DNA from: Warburgia ugandensis
Lineage: Eukaryota; Streptophyta; Magnoliopsida; Canellales; Canellaceae
NCBI GenBank assembly: GCA_035236585.1
Contig: CP141135.1
Coordinates: 61,286,190 to 61,350,189 of the forward strand
Length of the DNA: 64,000 nt
Reading direction: 5' to 3'
A program made the position numbers and the translations under genes. The notes below the pieces were generated by a model, which did no database searches, had not been told where the DNA came from, and saw only the letters and a program-made list of their open reading frames with translations. Below, piece after piece: positions 1 through 11,877 of this stretch (position 1 is its first letter; each line of letters begins with the position of its first letter).

Positions 1-2928
1 GACACGTTAACATGACTATGCGCGTTAGATGCAACCTAAGCACTGAACAGATGGAGTCAGCTACTACTCGGCGATCGGGAAATTACCCAAAAAGCTTTGG
101 AGATTATGATTTCATTCAGTCACTAAAGAGTGATTATAAGGTGGTTGTCAAAATTTTTATTATTTCACCATCGTTGCGTTTTGTACTGCATGTTAGCTAA
201 CTCGCCGCTTCATTATGCAGCTTGAAATGTATGAGACAAAACTCGAGGAACTGAAAGAAGAAGTGAGGTCTTTGCTCAGAAGAACGAATGGACTCGTAGA
301 TCAGATGATGCTGATTGATACAATTCAACGCCTAGGAGTGGGACATCACTTCAAGAAAGAGATCAAGCAAGCATTAACTACCATGTCCATTGATGATAAC
401 AACAAGAAGATCAAGCAAGATTTATATGCTACGTCTCTCCGATTTCGTCTCCTCCGGCAACACGGGTTCGTCGTCTCACAAGGTAAATGTGTTCACGAAA
501 CAAGTAAGCTTCGTAAAACTGTTAGTATGCCTAAAATTTTTATGTTTGTGTGAGACAGACGTTTTTAATGTGTTCAAGGATGAGAAGGGTGAATTCATGG
601 CATCCCTTTGCGAGGACATAAAGGGACTATTAAACTTGTATGAGGCTTCATACCTTAGTTTCCAAGGGGAGACTGTCTTGGACGAGGCAAGAGCTTTCTC
701 AGTCATGCATCTCAAGGATCTACAAGGAAACACAACCCCACAAATGAAAAGACAAGTGGAGCATGCATTAGAGCGTCCCTACCATTGGAGGATGATAAGG
801 TTAGAGGCTAGGTGGTATATTGAAGCATATGCCGAGGACGAGGATATGAACCCTTTGTTATTTGAGCTGGCTAAGTTGGACTACAACATGGTGCAAGCTC
901 TATACCAGGGCGAGGTCAAACAAATGGCGAGGTACGTGCATAAAATGTTAAATCCCACGGTGGTAAGGTGAAGTTTGTTTGGGTAAATCTGTGCGTACTT
1001 GAGTTTATTTTTTCAGTCTTTGTGTCGATGTATATAAAAGAAAAAGGGGTAGCCCGGTGCAAGAAATTTCGGTAAATAAAAGGCTGGGGAATTTGCAGAC
1101 CACAAAGGTCCATAGTATATGCAGCCTTGCCTTGCATTTTTGCAAGAGGCTGTTTTCATACCTCAAACTAGTGACTTCAAGGTCACGCGATGACGACTCT
1201 ATAGCAGTAAATATTTCATTTCCTCATATGTAAATGAACTTATTTTTCTGTTGAAGGTTAATTAGACACACACATCCTGAGCAGTCTCGAACCTGCGGCT
1301 TGCCACGGGGCAGGCTCCTCATGTATAATTGATTGGACCATCATCGTGCTTCACCATGGTGCATCAGGATAGGATTTTGATCGCTCTTTCACTAAATGTA
1401 TGCTTGTACGTGGCACAGTTTAAACACTTGAAACCTCAACTCAGCTAGCAAGTGACCTGAGTCAAGTTCACCGGAGTAAATTGTTCCTCCAAAACCGAGT
1501 CTGGTTTCCAAAAAATTTGTTTGATATGTTAACTTTACGCAAAATATGTTATTGCTATGTATAGCATTTTGGATAGGCCAGCGGGTTAGGGTGTTTTGAG
1601 TGGCTTGTAGGTCTGGCAAGTTTTAAACTATGGTTTGTGGTGGTCCCTAGTTGGGTTACAACTGCTGTTATGTCTTGCAGGTGGTGGAGGAATGTGGGTC
1701 TACACAAACACTTGACTTTTGCAAGAAGTCGTCTGATGGAGTGCTTCTTGTGGGCAGTCGGATTTATCTCCGAACCCGAGTTGGGACATTCTAGACGAGG
1801 GCTTGTAAAAGTAGGTCAGCTTATAACAACCATTGATGATGTTTATGACATTTATGGTTCGCTAGAAGAATTGGAGCTCTTCACAGATGCTGTTGATAGG
1901 TGGGTTGGCCTTTCTATTTTCAAGTGTTCACTAGAAAGCCTTCAGTGATCAAGAGACATATAAAATGCCGTTCTTTTACTCTCACGATCAGGCAGTTGAT
2001 TGATCTCTGTGGCTTTTTGTTAGGTGGGATGTCAAAGCCATGGAAAAACTTCCACAATACATGCAGATATGTTTCCTAGCACTCTTCAACTCTGTAAACG
2101 AAATGGCTTATGACACCCTAACTGAACAAGGATGGGAAATCACAGGGCATCTAAAGAGAGGGGTATTGTATCTGCACCCTTCCTTGTCAAAGTTAATTTT
2201 CTCTACGATGATATGAATTACTAATTCTATATTGTGGGTTGTTTCTTTGATGCAGTGGGCAGAGTTGTGCAAATCTTATCTTATCGAGGCAAAATGGTAT
2301 AAAGAAGGATACATACCAACACTGGATGAGTACCTAAACAATGCCTGGATTTCAATTGGAGGGCCAGTCCTATTTATTAGCACCTATTTCTTCATCAAAC
2401 CAAAGATAACAAAGGAGTCGCTAGAGTTAATAGAAAGCACCCCAACTCTCATACAATACTCATCAATGATTTTGCGCCTTTGCGATGATCTAGGGACTTC
2501 ACTGGTACGCAAGAAATTATCCATAGGGTTTACCATAATCCGTTAATTTTTCTCAACCTTTATGTGTTTAGAGATTACATTTTCTAACTACTAATTGCAT
2601 TGCACATTTTCCCACAACATAGGCGGAGCTAGAAAGAGGCGATGTTCTCAAAGCGAAGGAATGTTACATGCATCAAACAGGCACTTCTGAGGCAGTTGCT
2701 CGTGAACACATATGGGGTCTCATTGACGAGTTATGGAAAAAGATGAATAAAGAGTCGTTCTCTTGTTTACCCTTCCCTCGTTCTTTCCTCAATGCTGCAT
2801 GGGATCTTGCTCGGATTGCTCAGCTATATTACCAAAATGGCGATGCATATGGTAATCCAAACGATGAGACTAAGGAGAGAACCATGTTACTCATAGCCAA
2901 ACCCATTTCAGTGATGTGTAATAAGTAA
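1..2928 (+). CDS. Terpene synthase, TPS-b-like monoterpene synthase (5' partial, 7 exons)
   Basis: Class I terpene synthase, expected to cyclise geranyl diphosphate in plastids. Exons: up to 140, 221-482, 559-931, 1681-1899, 2024-2162, 2256-2504, 2623-2928. Every intron is GT-AG and the exons join in one open frame; from the ATG at 12 this gives 558 residues. The frame is also open leftward to the window edge, so an upstream transit-peptide part may be missing. Seen: RR at residues 20-21, exon 3 RLEARWYI, exon 4 metal site DDVYD (307-311), and the NSE/DTE site D451-D452-x2-T455-x3-E459 spanning the exon 6/7 junction. Odd: the Trp of RR(x8)W is Gly30, and the usual FARDRL reads FARSRL. The end, ...KPISVMCNK, replaces the usual short TPS tail. 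TPS-b is my family reading; the product terpene cannot be told. An allylic-alcohol synthase or recent pseudogene is possible. Confidence 0.9.
1040..1200 (-). mobile_element. Au-type SINE in TPS intron 3, antisense
   Basis: Read on the minus strand, this stretch has the known landmarks of the plant Au SINE: a decayed box-B-like GTTTGAGG, then AAAACAGCCTCTTGCAAAAA, then AAGGCTGCATA, then GACCTTTGTGGTCTGCA, and a 3' end GCACCGGGCTACCCCTTTTT. The order and spacing match an Au element of roughly 160-180 bp. It lies wholly inside the 749-bp third intron, away from both splice sites, so it should not alter the message. Target duplications were not resolved. The family match is from recall, not a search. 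Confidence 0.75.
1201..1680. other. Rest of TPS intron 3
   Basis: The remaining intron carries no coding signal. Around 1,283-1,300 the minus strand has GGTTCGAGAC, which fits a pol III box B and could be the head of a second tRNA-derived SINE, but no tail or box A is convincing. The end TGTCTTGCAG at 1671-1680 is a strong splice acceptor. Confidence 0.4.
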
Positions 2929-2978
2929 TTAAGTTGGTTTTTGCTACTGATTGGCGTTACCAGATGGTAGTTGGATAT

Positions 2979-2984
2979 AATAAA
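2979..2984 (+). promoter_or_regulatory. Candidate polyadenylation signal of the TPS gene
   Basis: AATAAA about 50 bp after the TAA stop of the terpene synthase, in AT-rich sequence. The position fits a plant near-upstream element; no transcript data support it. Confidence 0.4.
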
Positions 2985-3043
2985 TTAAACATTTTCCCGT
3001 ATATGATACTTCTACTTTTGTTTTGTTTTGTTTTTCTTCTTTT

Positions 3044-3073
3044 TCTTCTTCTTCTTCTTCTTCTTCTTCTTTT
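3044..3073. repeat. (TTC)n microsatellite
   Basis: About ten TTC units preceded by a T-rich run in the TPS 3' flank. The rest of 2,929-3,400 is AT-rich sequence in which I see no gene or identifiable repeat. Confidence 0.9.
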
Positions 3074-3409
3074 CTCTGTGTCTAAAGATTAGATTGAATT
3101 TAGATACAACTTCATGAACATTTGCATATATATTCATATTATTTGTTTGAAAATTTTATACAAAAAAGGTGAATTAATAAAAAATAATATGATGTGGATG
3201 GGCTTCATGGAGCGACTAACATAATTTAAATTAAATGAAAAATGTCATGAAGTAGTGCACTTACATTCCAAGGAAAAGTATCCTATGACAATCATTAATA
3301 TATACCTCAACCTTGCTTGGTAGTCATACTCAAATTAACAGTCAATGACAAATCAAGTAACTTGGGTCTTTTTATTTACTACATTTACCAATTGCGCTAT
3401 GCTGAAGGT

Positions 3410-6165
3410 ACTTAAACTATGAAAACCCTAATTTTTTTGGAATTTTTTGGAAATTATTTGAAATTAATTGAAATTTTCACAAAAATTGAGGTAAAATATT
3501 GAGTTTAATATATATTAATTTTTATAAAAAGAATCAAGTATTGAGTCATAGATATTTGGTATCATTTACAGAAAACCCTTCAGAATGGCTGAAAGCATGT
3601 TGAAATCTAAGCTTGGGTGAAAAAGTCCTATTTTTTTATTTAAATTTTTGATAAATTTACATTTACCTATAAATGTAAAATGGTCATGTCACTTTTATGT
3701 GGGGTCTAGAAGAGTTGGGTAAGCTGGTGGACAGCCAGCTCATAAAATATCAATGATGAGGAATAAACATGATAAAGAATATGCTTTGAATTTTACAAGA
3801 AAAGTAAAAATTCATTTAAAATTAAAAACAATTAAAAATAATATTAAAATAATCATAACTTTACACTATAAATATCCCTGCCCTACTCCCACACAATTTC
3901 ACAAACTCTATGGAACTTCCCCCTCCCTTCTCTCCCCTCTTTCCTTTTCTTTCTCTCGTCTCTTTCCTTTTTTCTTTTTTTCTCTATCCTCCCTTTACTG
4001 TGGTAGAGCATGTCTACAGACACACTAGAGGGAATATTCCCTCATGGAATGTCAAGCCCGTCTGCGGACTAGTCGTCTCGACGGAATAGGGTTTTTCGCT
4101 GGAAAACTCTAAATCAATTAGCCATTGCCTATGGACCATTGGAATCAAATCTTGATTGTTGGATGGCATTAGGCTGACATGATCTATCAAAGCCCTAAGA
4201 TGTCAATTTGATCAGATGAGGTTTCAGCGGTGAAGTCCCCAGAAAACAGTACCTCCAGCAACATATATTTTTTAGGCATAGATCTCTTTTTTTGGCTTGA
4301 TTTTTTTGCTCTGGACACTTCAAGTAGGGGCACCTCATCCCAGTCTATCTAGTCCGGCACTTTTCCAAGCCTTAGGATTGCCGGACTGGATTTTCTGGCA
4401 TGATTTTTTTGCCGAATCCAATACCAGTGATATAGGTGAAAAACACCTATAAACGTAATTGATTGAGAATTCTAAACCATTGATGGATTCAAAGGGTTCC
4501 AAAACCCCAGGGAATGAAATCTAGGAGGTTAGATCATCCAGATATGAGAGATCTAGGAAAAACTGATCTGACAATCCAAATCGAACCATCTCGACTATCC
4601 CAGGTCACCCACCCCATTCCATCGACTACCCCAGGTGGAATGTGGCTGGGACAGGTTGCCGCTTGACATCGATCTGAGGACCCAGATTGAATCTGGTCCC
4701 TTGTTTGATTTGAAATCTTAAAATTTCAATTAAGTGCTCATTTTAACTCCAAATCAAGATCAGAAAGAAGCTCTAGATTCCTGATAAATATTAGAATCTA
4801 ATGGAACTATAAATTTATGTGTTATGCATTATAAAATTCTATACAAAAAGAGGTACTAATTCTCAAGATCGGTCAAATATGACATGATCAGATCTTGGAT
4901 TCCTAATCCATTAGTGATCTAGTGACGAGGGAACATAGAATCAAGGGTTAGATGTGACTCATCTAAAATGAATTAAGAAATTTCACGTTAATAGAAGAGA
5001 AATCTTAAAAATAGAACATAGATCTACTTGATCTAAGTAATCAAGCTTGGATGGTGATCTAAGGATGATATCACATTAAGAGAATTTCATAGATCTGAAT
5101 AAAAATGAAAGATCAAGATCGAAACCCTTAAGGGGATGAAAAATGAATAATATAATGAATGGATCAAAATGAATAGATAAGATGAATTCAAATGATCGTG
5201 TAAATTATTAATGTAAATATTCTTTTATTTGCTTAGTAGATGTTAAATTTATTTATTCATGCTTTAATTGTTCATTGTTGTGAAAATTACATGAAAAATA
5301 TAATTAAATAAAAACAGATATTGATGAACATTTATAATGCATATAGACATGGACTTAATGATAGTAAGGGCTATAGTTAGTAAGATAATATAAGGAATAT
5401 CATTTCTTTGGCCCAAAATTATGAGAATAATAAACCCTATGAATGAAATCTTAAATGTTCATGGCTTTAATTAAAATCAAATAGCAAGGGTACCTAGGGT
5501 TTGATGCTTATAGGAACCTTATGAAGGTTGAGTTAAGGTCAAACCAGTGAATACTGAACATTGTAAGTCTTCTCACTCATTTATTTTCTAGATTAGGGTT
5601 TGCATTTAGAATAATTTTGCATTGGTTGTTAGTTAATTAAATATAGAAACATGCTTTATAATTATTGCATTTTAGGGTTTGCATTAGTTTATTGCTTTCA
5701 ATTGCATTTAGGACACGTTTAATGCTTTAAGGTGATATATATAGTGATCGAACTGCCATGGAGTGTGGAATTCATTAGTAAGGGCACCTTACCCCTATAA
5801 GATCAAGGGTGAATTTTATCACCACTCCTTAGCTTACATAGGATAATCACCTCAAGCGCGCAACCACGCCATTCACATTAATTTAAAATCAATTAAAAGA
5901 TACCTATAGGGTCATCACATGCTCATAGGTATAGGGTCATCAAATGCTCATAGGACCCTCTTAATAGGACATGATTTACTGTTACTCTAGTGGCTTTTGA
6001 TCACTGTGGTTATTGGGGGTTGTCTAATAGAGCCTCGCTCTTCCCCCACCTCCTGTTGACATTTGTGAGGTCTAGCGCCTCCTTACACGAGGGTTGTATT
6101 AACTGCTTTGATTAGAACCTAAATGGTAAGCAGTTGTCAACTCCTCAAGAGAGTAGGAGCATTAG
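3410..6165 (+). mobile_element. L-family LTR-like sequence, copy 2
   Basis: No coding. The part 4,715-5,560 aligns by eye to sequence at 22,340-22,422 continued at 25,122-25,416, and 5,066-5,560 aligns to 17,955-18,460 and 29,085-29,610; shared stretches include GATATCACATTAAGAGAAT and AAATGAAAGATCAAGATC. The block 6,030-6,160 matches 18,475-18,605 and 29,635-29,775. Pyrimidine-rich leader-like sequence lies at 3,900-3,995. The left boundary is uncertain. At about 6,165 homology to the other copies stops and Athila internal sequence begins. I infer LTR origin because the family ends elsewhere in ...GTGTCACA and carries a poly(A) signal; no PBS or PPT is attached here. Confidence 0.6.
5564..6010. 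mobile_element. About 450-bp block present only in L copy 2
   Basis: In L copies 1 and 3 the sequence runs directly from the GAACAT(TGT) region to the GG(T)TTAA...GAGCC region (18,447-18,480; 29,608-29,640). In copy 2 the same two anchors, GAACATTGT at 5,555-5,563 and TGTGGTTATTGGGGG near 6,009, are about 450 bp apart. The extra block contains AGGGTTTGCATTTAG and AGGGTTTGCATTAG, plus two copies of TATAGGGTCATCA...TGCTCATAGG near 5,905-5,965. It may be an insertion here or a deletion in the other copies. It has no coding potential. Confidence 0.5.
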
Positions 6166-6497
6166 AATAGGCAAATTAAAAGCATTGTCCCCACAGAAAA
6201 TAAAAGAAATCAAAATATATATGCTTGTTAGCCTTAGGGGATTGCTTGATTGTGTCCTCGATTGTGCATCATTCTAGGCATTTAGGTTGCATCATTTAGG
6301 ATAATCTTATTTTTTTTTAAATTAAAAAAAAAGGAAAAGAAAAAAAGATCTTTCATTGTATGCCCTTTTGGATACGCGACAAAACTGGTAGGTTAGTCTC
6401 ATACGACCAAAAAGACAGACCAACAATGACTAATCAATGATCAAGGGGTAATTCACCCCATGATAGTGTCAGAGGTGATCATGGTCATCCACTCATC

Positions 6498-7760
6498 ATG
6501 AATGAGGACTGAACGCCTCTAATTGATGTTGAATATCAACTTCCATTAAGGAGGAATATTCATCAACAAAGAAATTGGAGAAGGAATGGAAATAGGGAAT
6601 GGGACCAACAAAGTGACCATGGAGATAATGACGTTTATCAAAATCCTCATGGAAGGACCTTAAGAGACTACCTTCAACCTACACGGACTAGTACACCATC
6701 TTGTGTTATTCTTCCTCAAAATGCTGGTGCGTTGGAATTAAAAACAGGAGTAATCCAATTACTTCCCAAATTTCATGGGCTAGATAGTGAGAGTCCTTAT
6801 TTGCATCTTAAAGAATTTGATGAGGTATGTACTACCCAAAGAACCCAAAATGTAGGTCTAGATACTATCAGGCTTAAGCTATTTCCTTTCTCTTTAAAGG
6901 AAAAGGCAAAAATGTGGTTTAATGCACTGCCATCAGGTTCCATAAGGACCTAGAATGAAATGACTACGGAATTCTTAAAAAAGTATTTCCCTACTCATAA
7001 AACAAATACACTCCATCGTAAGGTAATGAACTTTACCCAAAAAGATAAAGAATCATTCTACCAATATTGGGAAAGGTTCAAAGATCTATTGCTTACTTGC
7101 CCACATCATGGCTATGAGCCATGGCGCATTATCAGCTTCTTATATGAAGGACTTAATTCTAACATGCGCCAATTTGTAAAGATGATGTGCAATGGTAACT
7201 TTTTAAATAAACAACCAGATGAGGCGGAGGAGTATTTGGAATGGCTAGTTGAAAGTGCTCAAACCTAGGCTGACTCAGAAAGAGTAGAACATTCAGATAG
7301 ACCCAAGCCTACTATCACATCTACTAGGGGAGGAATGTATGCCATGTCTGAAAAAGATGAAATTAGTGCCAAAGTAGCAACCCTAGCTAGAAAAGTAGAA
7401 GCCATAGAAATGGGGAAGAAAATCTCAAATAATGATGAAGAAGTGTGTAACATTTGTGAAAGTACTTCACATCTTACTCAGGAATGTCCTACCATCCCTG
7501 CCTTTCAATATGTACTGCATGATCAGGCTAATGCACTTAATAATTATAAAAGACCTTTCTCCTCATATTCAGAGACATATAATCCGAACTGGAGAAACCA
7601 TCCAAATTTCAGTTGGTGAAATGGACCAAATGCAAATGTCTCGCAACCAGGCCCATATCAGAGTCATCAACAACCATACCAAGGACTACTTGCTCCACCC
7701 CATACCTCATTCTTCTAGACTTTACTTGCCCCCACCCAAAAGGCATGTAGAGGATAATCA
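6498..7760 (+). pseudogene. Athila A gag (broken)
   Basis: Capsid/nucleocapsid polyprotein relic. One frame runs from the ATG at 6,498 (MNED...) with in-frame stops at 6,510, 6,951, 7,266 and 7,617, then shifts frame near 7,720-7,750. Visible parts: the retrotransposon gag core around 6,770-7,250 (LPKFHGLDSESPYLHLKEF; KMWFNALPSGS; FLKKYFPTHKT), a zinc knuckle CNICESTSHLTQEC at about 7,447-7,490, and the Athila hallmark NPNWRNHPNFSW just before 7,617. The TGA at 6,510 and the TAGs look like point changes. It cannot give a full capsid protein without readthrough. Confidence 0.85.
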
Positions 7761-10570
7761 AGTTACTCAAAACCAGGAAAAGAAAAATTCTCAATTAGAA
7801 AGTCAAATAAAACAAACAAACCAGTCCATGAATGAACTAAAAAATATGATGAGTCAAATGATGCAAAGTATGGAAAAAGAAAAGTTTCCAGCTCAACCAT
7901 AAGTAAACCCTAATGGAGTGCATGCTGTTAGTACTAATGCATCTGATGAAACATCTAGCTCTACCATGGAACAGACTAAGGTTTTTACCATTCTTAGAAG
8001 TAGTAAAAGAATTGAGAAAGATGAGCCTCAAAAGACTGAAAAGGTAGAAAAATCTACGAAAGATAAAGAATACTATAAGGACCCTGTTTCACTTATTGAC
8101 CCATGCCCTATACCTGCTCCATTCCCTCAAAGGTTGCACCAAGCCCCAAAGTCTGTCTCTAACGATGAGATTTTAGAGATTTTCAAGCAAGTCAAGATCA
8201 ATAGACCGATCTTAGATGCTATAAAACAAATCCCATCTTATACCAAATTCTTAAAAGATTTATGCACCATAAAGAGAAAGCTAAATGTCCAAAAGAAGGC
8301 ATTTTTTACTAAACAGGTTAGTTTGATTCTACAACACCATACACCGCCAAAGTACAAAGATCCTGGTTGTCCCACTCTTACTTGCATTATTGGAAACCAT
8401 AGGATTAACCAAGCTCTTCTTGATTTAGGATCTAGTGTGAACCTATTACCATACTCAGTATAGGAACAGTTAGGTCTGGGTGAACTGAAACCTACATTTA
8501 CTACGCTCCAGCTAGTTGATCATTCTGTAAAAATACCAAGAGGGGTAATAGAGGATGTGTTAGTCCAGGTAGAATAATTTTTCTTCCCTATAGATTTTCT
8601 AGTTCTAGATACACAACCTGTGGTGAATGAGAAGAATGAAATACCTGTCATCTTAGGACGACTATTTTGGCAACATCCAATGCCTTAATCAACTATAGAA
8701 ATGGTGTCATGAAATTGTCCTTTGGCAATATGACAATAGAGCTAAACATCTTTAACATTTGTAAGCAACCTGGTGAAACTACTGATGATTTGCACAGTGT
8801 TAACATGATCAATTCAGTTGTGCAAGATCAATTTCAGTCATCTTTCTTGTTTGACCCATTGGAGGCCTATTTGGCCCATTTTAATAAGTTTAAAGAGGAT
8901 GTATTAATAGAGGAAGTTAATGCCCTTATTGATTCTGTTCCTATCATGGATATAGAAAAATGGAAACCTCATTTCGAGGAACTTCCATCGAGGGAGTCCA
9001 CTCCCCTTCCATCATCCATAGAACCTCCTAAGCTTGAATTGAAATCTCTACCATCATATTTAAAATATGCCTTTTTAGGAGACCAAGAGACTTTTCCTGT
9101 AATAATTTCCTCCAAATTAGAAACATCTCAGGAGAAAAAGTTAATAGACACTTTAAAAGAACACAAAGGAGCTATAAGATGGACCATAGCTGATATAAAG
9201 GGTGTTAACCCTTTAATCTGCACCCATAGGATATATCTAAAGGATGAAGCTAAACCATGTCGTCAAATGCAAAGAAGGCTAAATCCTAATATGAAATATA
9301 TGGTTAGAGCAGAAGTCTTAAATTTGCTTGATGTGGGAATCATTTATCCTATAAGTGATAGCAAATGGGTAAGTCCTACTCAAGTGGTTCCAAAGAAGTC
9401 TGGAGTGACAGTAATAACTAACGCCAATAATGAATTGATCCCTACTAGGGTTACCACTAGTTGGTGTATGTGTATCGACTATAGAAAGTTGAATTCTGTT
9501 ACAAGGAAGGACCGTTTTCCTTTTGTTGATCAAATGTTAGAAAGGGATGCAGGACATAAATATTATTGTTTTCTAGATGGTTATTTAGGATATAAGCAAA
9601 TAGAAATTGCACCCGAAGATCAGGAAAAGACAACATTCACATGTCCTTTTGGCACTTTTGCTTACAAAAGAATGCCATTTTGATCATGTAATGCTCCTTC
9701 CACATTTCAACATTGCATGTTAAGCATTTTTAGTGACATGGTAGAGAGAATTTTAGAAGTTTTCATGGATGACTTTTCTGTTTTCAGTAATTCATTTGAA
9801 ACATGTCTTGAAAATCAAAGAAAAGTCTTAATTCGTTGTAAAGAAAAGAACCTAGTGCTTAATTGGGAAAAATGTCATTTCATGGTTCCTAAGGGAATAG
9901 TCCTAGGTCACATCGTGTCATCCAAAGGTATAGAGGTAGAGAGAGCCAAAGTTGATCTAATTACCAATCTACCCATTTCAAAATCTATTAAGGACATTTG
10001 CTCTTTTCTAGGTCATGCAGGATTCTATAGGAGGTTCATTAAAGATTTTACTGCAATATCTAGACCATTATGTCACCTCCTCACAAAGGATATTCCTTTT
10101 GAGTGGACTGAGGATTGTCAAAAAGCTTTTATAAAGCTGAAAGACAAGTTGACCACTGCACCTATCATGCAGCCACCTAATTGGAGTTTACCCTTTGAAA
10201 TCATGTGTGATGCTAGTGACTATGTAGTAGGAGCTGTACTGGGGCAGAGAAAAAAGAAGAAGCCATACGTCATCTACTATGCCAATAAGACCTTAAATAG
10301 CGCCCAAATGAACTATTCCACTACGGAGAAAGAACTCTTAGCAGTTGTCTTCGCGTTGGATAAATTCAAGTCTTACTTGGTTGGATCTAAAATAGTCATA
10401 TTCACTGACCATTTGGCTCTCAAGTATCTCCTTTCTAAGAAAGATGCTAAGCCTAGACTAATTAGATGGATTCTCTTACTTCAAGAGTTTGATATTGAAA
10501 TAAAAGATAAAAAGGGATTAGAGACTGTGGTAGCTTACCATTTGTCTTGCCTAGTCCTAGCAGAGTCTTT
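7760..10570 (+). pseudogene. Athila A protease, reverse transcriptase and RNase H (broken)
   Basis: The frame to about 8,660 carries the aspartic protease segment LLDLGSSVNLLPYSV (about 8,418-8,460), followed by a TAG at 8,461 and another stop near 8,575. At about 8,664 an apparent loss of one T in a T run shifts the frame to that of 8,667-9,683. RT follows: CIDYRKLNSVTRKDRFPF (about 9,472-9,525), FLDGYLGYKQIEIAPEDQ, a TGA at 9,681 within RMPF[10 protein letters not shown], then FMDDFSVF, the catalytic xDD box (about 9,762), and [15 protein letters not shown]. RNase H has [14 protein letters not shown] (about 10,207) and [18 protein letters not shown]. Catalytic residues remain, but stops and a frameshift make it nonfunctional. 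Confidence 0.88.
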
Positions 10571-10574
10571 TAGA

Positions 10575-11877
10575 TGAGTTGCTAATTAAAAACACTTTCC
10601 TTGATGAGCAACTTTTTCATGTTTCCCATCCTCCCTGGTTTGCTAATATTGCAAATTATTTAGTTATAGGAAAAATTCCTGAACATTGGACTAAACAAGA
10701 AAAGCAAAAATTCTTTTCCAATGTTAAGCACTATTTCTAGGATAATTCATACCTATTTATGTATTGCCCAGATCAAATTATTCGGAGATGTGTTCCTGAA
10801 TTGGAATAACATAGTGTCATCTCCTTTTGTCATTCAGAAGCATGTGGTGGACATTTTTAAGCACAAAAAACAGCTGTAAAGATTTTGCAATGTGGTTTCT
10901 ATTAGCCATCATTATTCAAAGACACTCATGTGTTTTGTAAATATTGTGAGCGATGTCAAAAGTTAGGAGTAAACCATAGGAATATGATGCCTTTAAACCC
11001 TATCCTTATTATAAAAGTTTTTTATTGTTGGGGTATTGATTTCATGGATCCATTTCCACCTTCTTTTGGTTACATTTATATCTTATTAGATGTAGACTAT
11101 GTTTCAAAATAGATTGAGGCTATCTCATGTAGGCATAATGATCATAAAATAGTTCTTAAATTCTTAAAAGAAAACATTTTTTCTAAATTTGGGACTCCTT
11201 GGGCCATTATAAGTGATAACGGTGTACACTTTTGCAAGAAACCATTTGAAGCACTCATGAAAAAATATAATATAACCCATAAAGTTGCAACATCATATCA
11301 CCCACAAACGAGTGGACAAGTAGAAGTATCTAATCAGGCCATAAAACAAATCCTTCAAAAGACTGTAAATTCGGATAGTAAAGATTGGTCTCTTCGACTA
11401 ACGGATGCGCTCTGGGCTTACAGGACTGCACATCGCACCCCGATTGGTATGTCTCCATATCGTATTGTATACGGTAAGGCTTGTCATTTGCCTGTGGAAT
11501 TGGAACATAGAGAGCAAGCTCACATAGAAAACTCCAACATAATGAGTTGGAAGAGATCAGGCAAGAAGCTTATGAGAGTAATAGGATATATAAAGAAAAG
11601 ATAAAAGTTTTTCATGATAAGAACATAATGAGAAAATCCTTTACTCCAAGTCAGAAGGTTCTACTACAATTCTAAGCTTCACCTATTTTCAGGTAAGCTT
11701 AGATCTCAATGGACCGGTCCATATATAGTAAGAGAAGTCTTTCCATATGGGACCATCGAGATTGAGGATGTTAGGACTAGTCATACTTTTAAAGTGAATG
11801 GTCAATGTTTAAAGCCTTTCCTAGAATATGAGAATTCAGAAGTTGAGTCTACAACTCTAGAGGATCCTGTTTATTAG
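10575..11877 (+). pseudogene. Athila A integrase (broken)
   Basis: In-frame pieces give the HHCC zinc region (HSEACGGHF..., CKYCERCQKLG at about 10,938-10,975). The DDE core follows: D in GIDFMDPFPPSFG (about 11,034), D in IISDNGVHF (about 11,208), and E in [14 protein letters not shown] (about 11,300-11,340). The [13 protein letters not shown] motif lies near 11,470-11,510. Stops interrupt it near 10,738, 10,807, 10,858, 10,903 and 11,110, and the part after ELEH is shortened and frame-shifted. The C-terminal segment WTGPYIVREVFPYGTIEIED...FKVNGQCLKPFL is readable at about 11,710-11,820. Homologous residues occur inverted in element B. Confidence 0.85.

Noticed and set aside
1255-1345. tRNA gene in the TPS intron
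   Set aside because: Only a box-B-like sequence; no cloverleaf or box A can be drawn.
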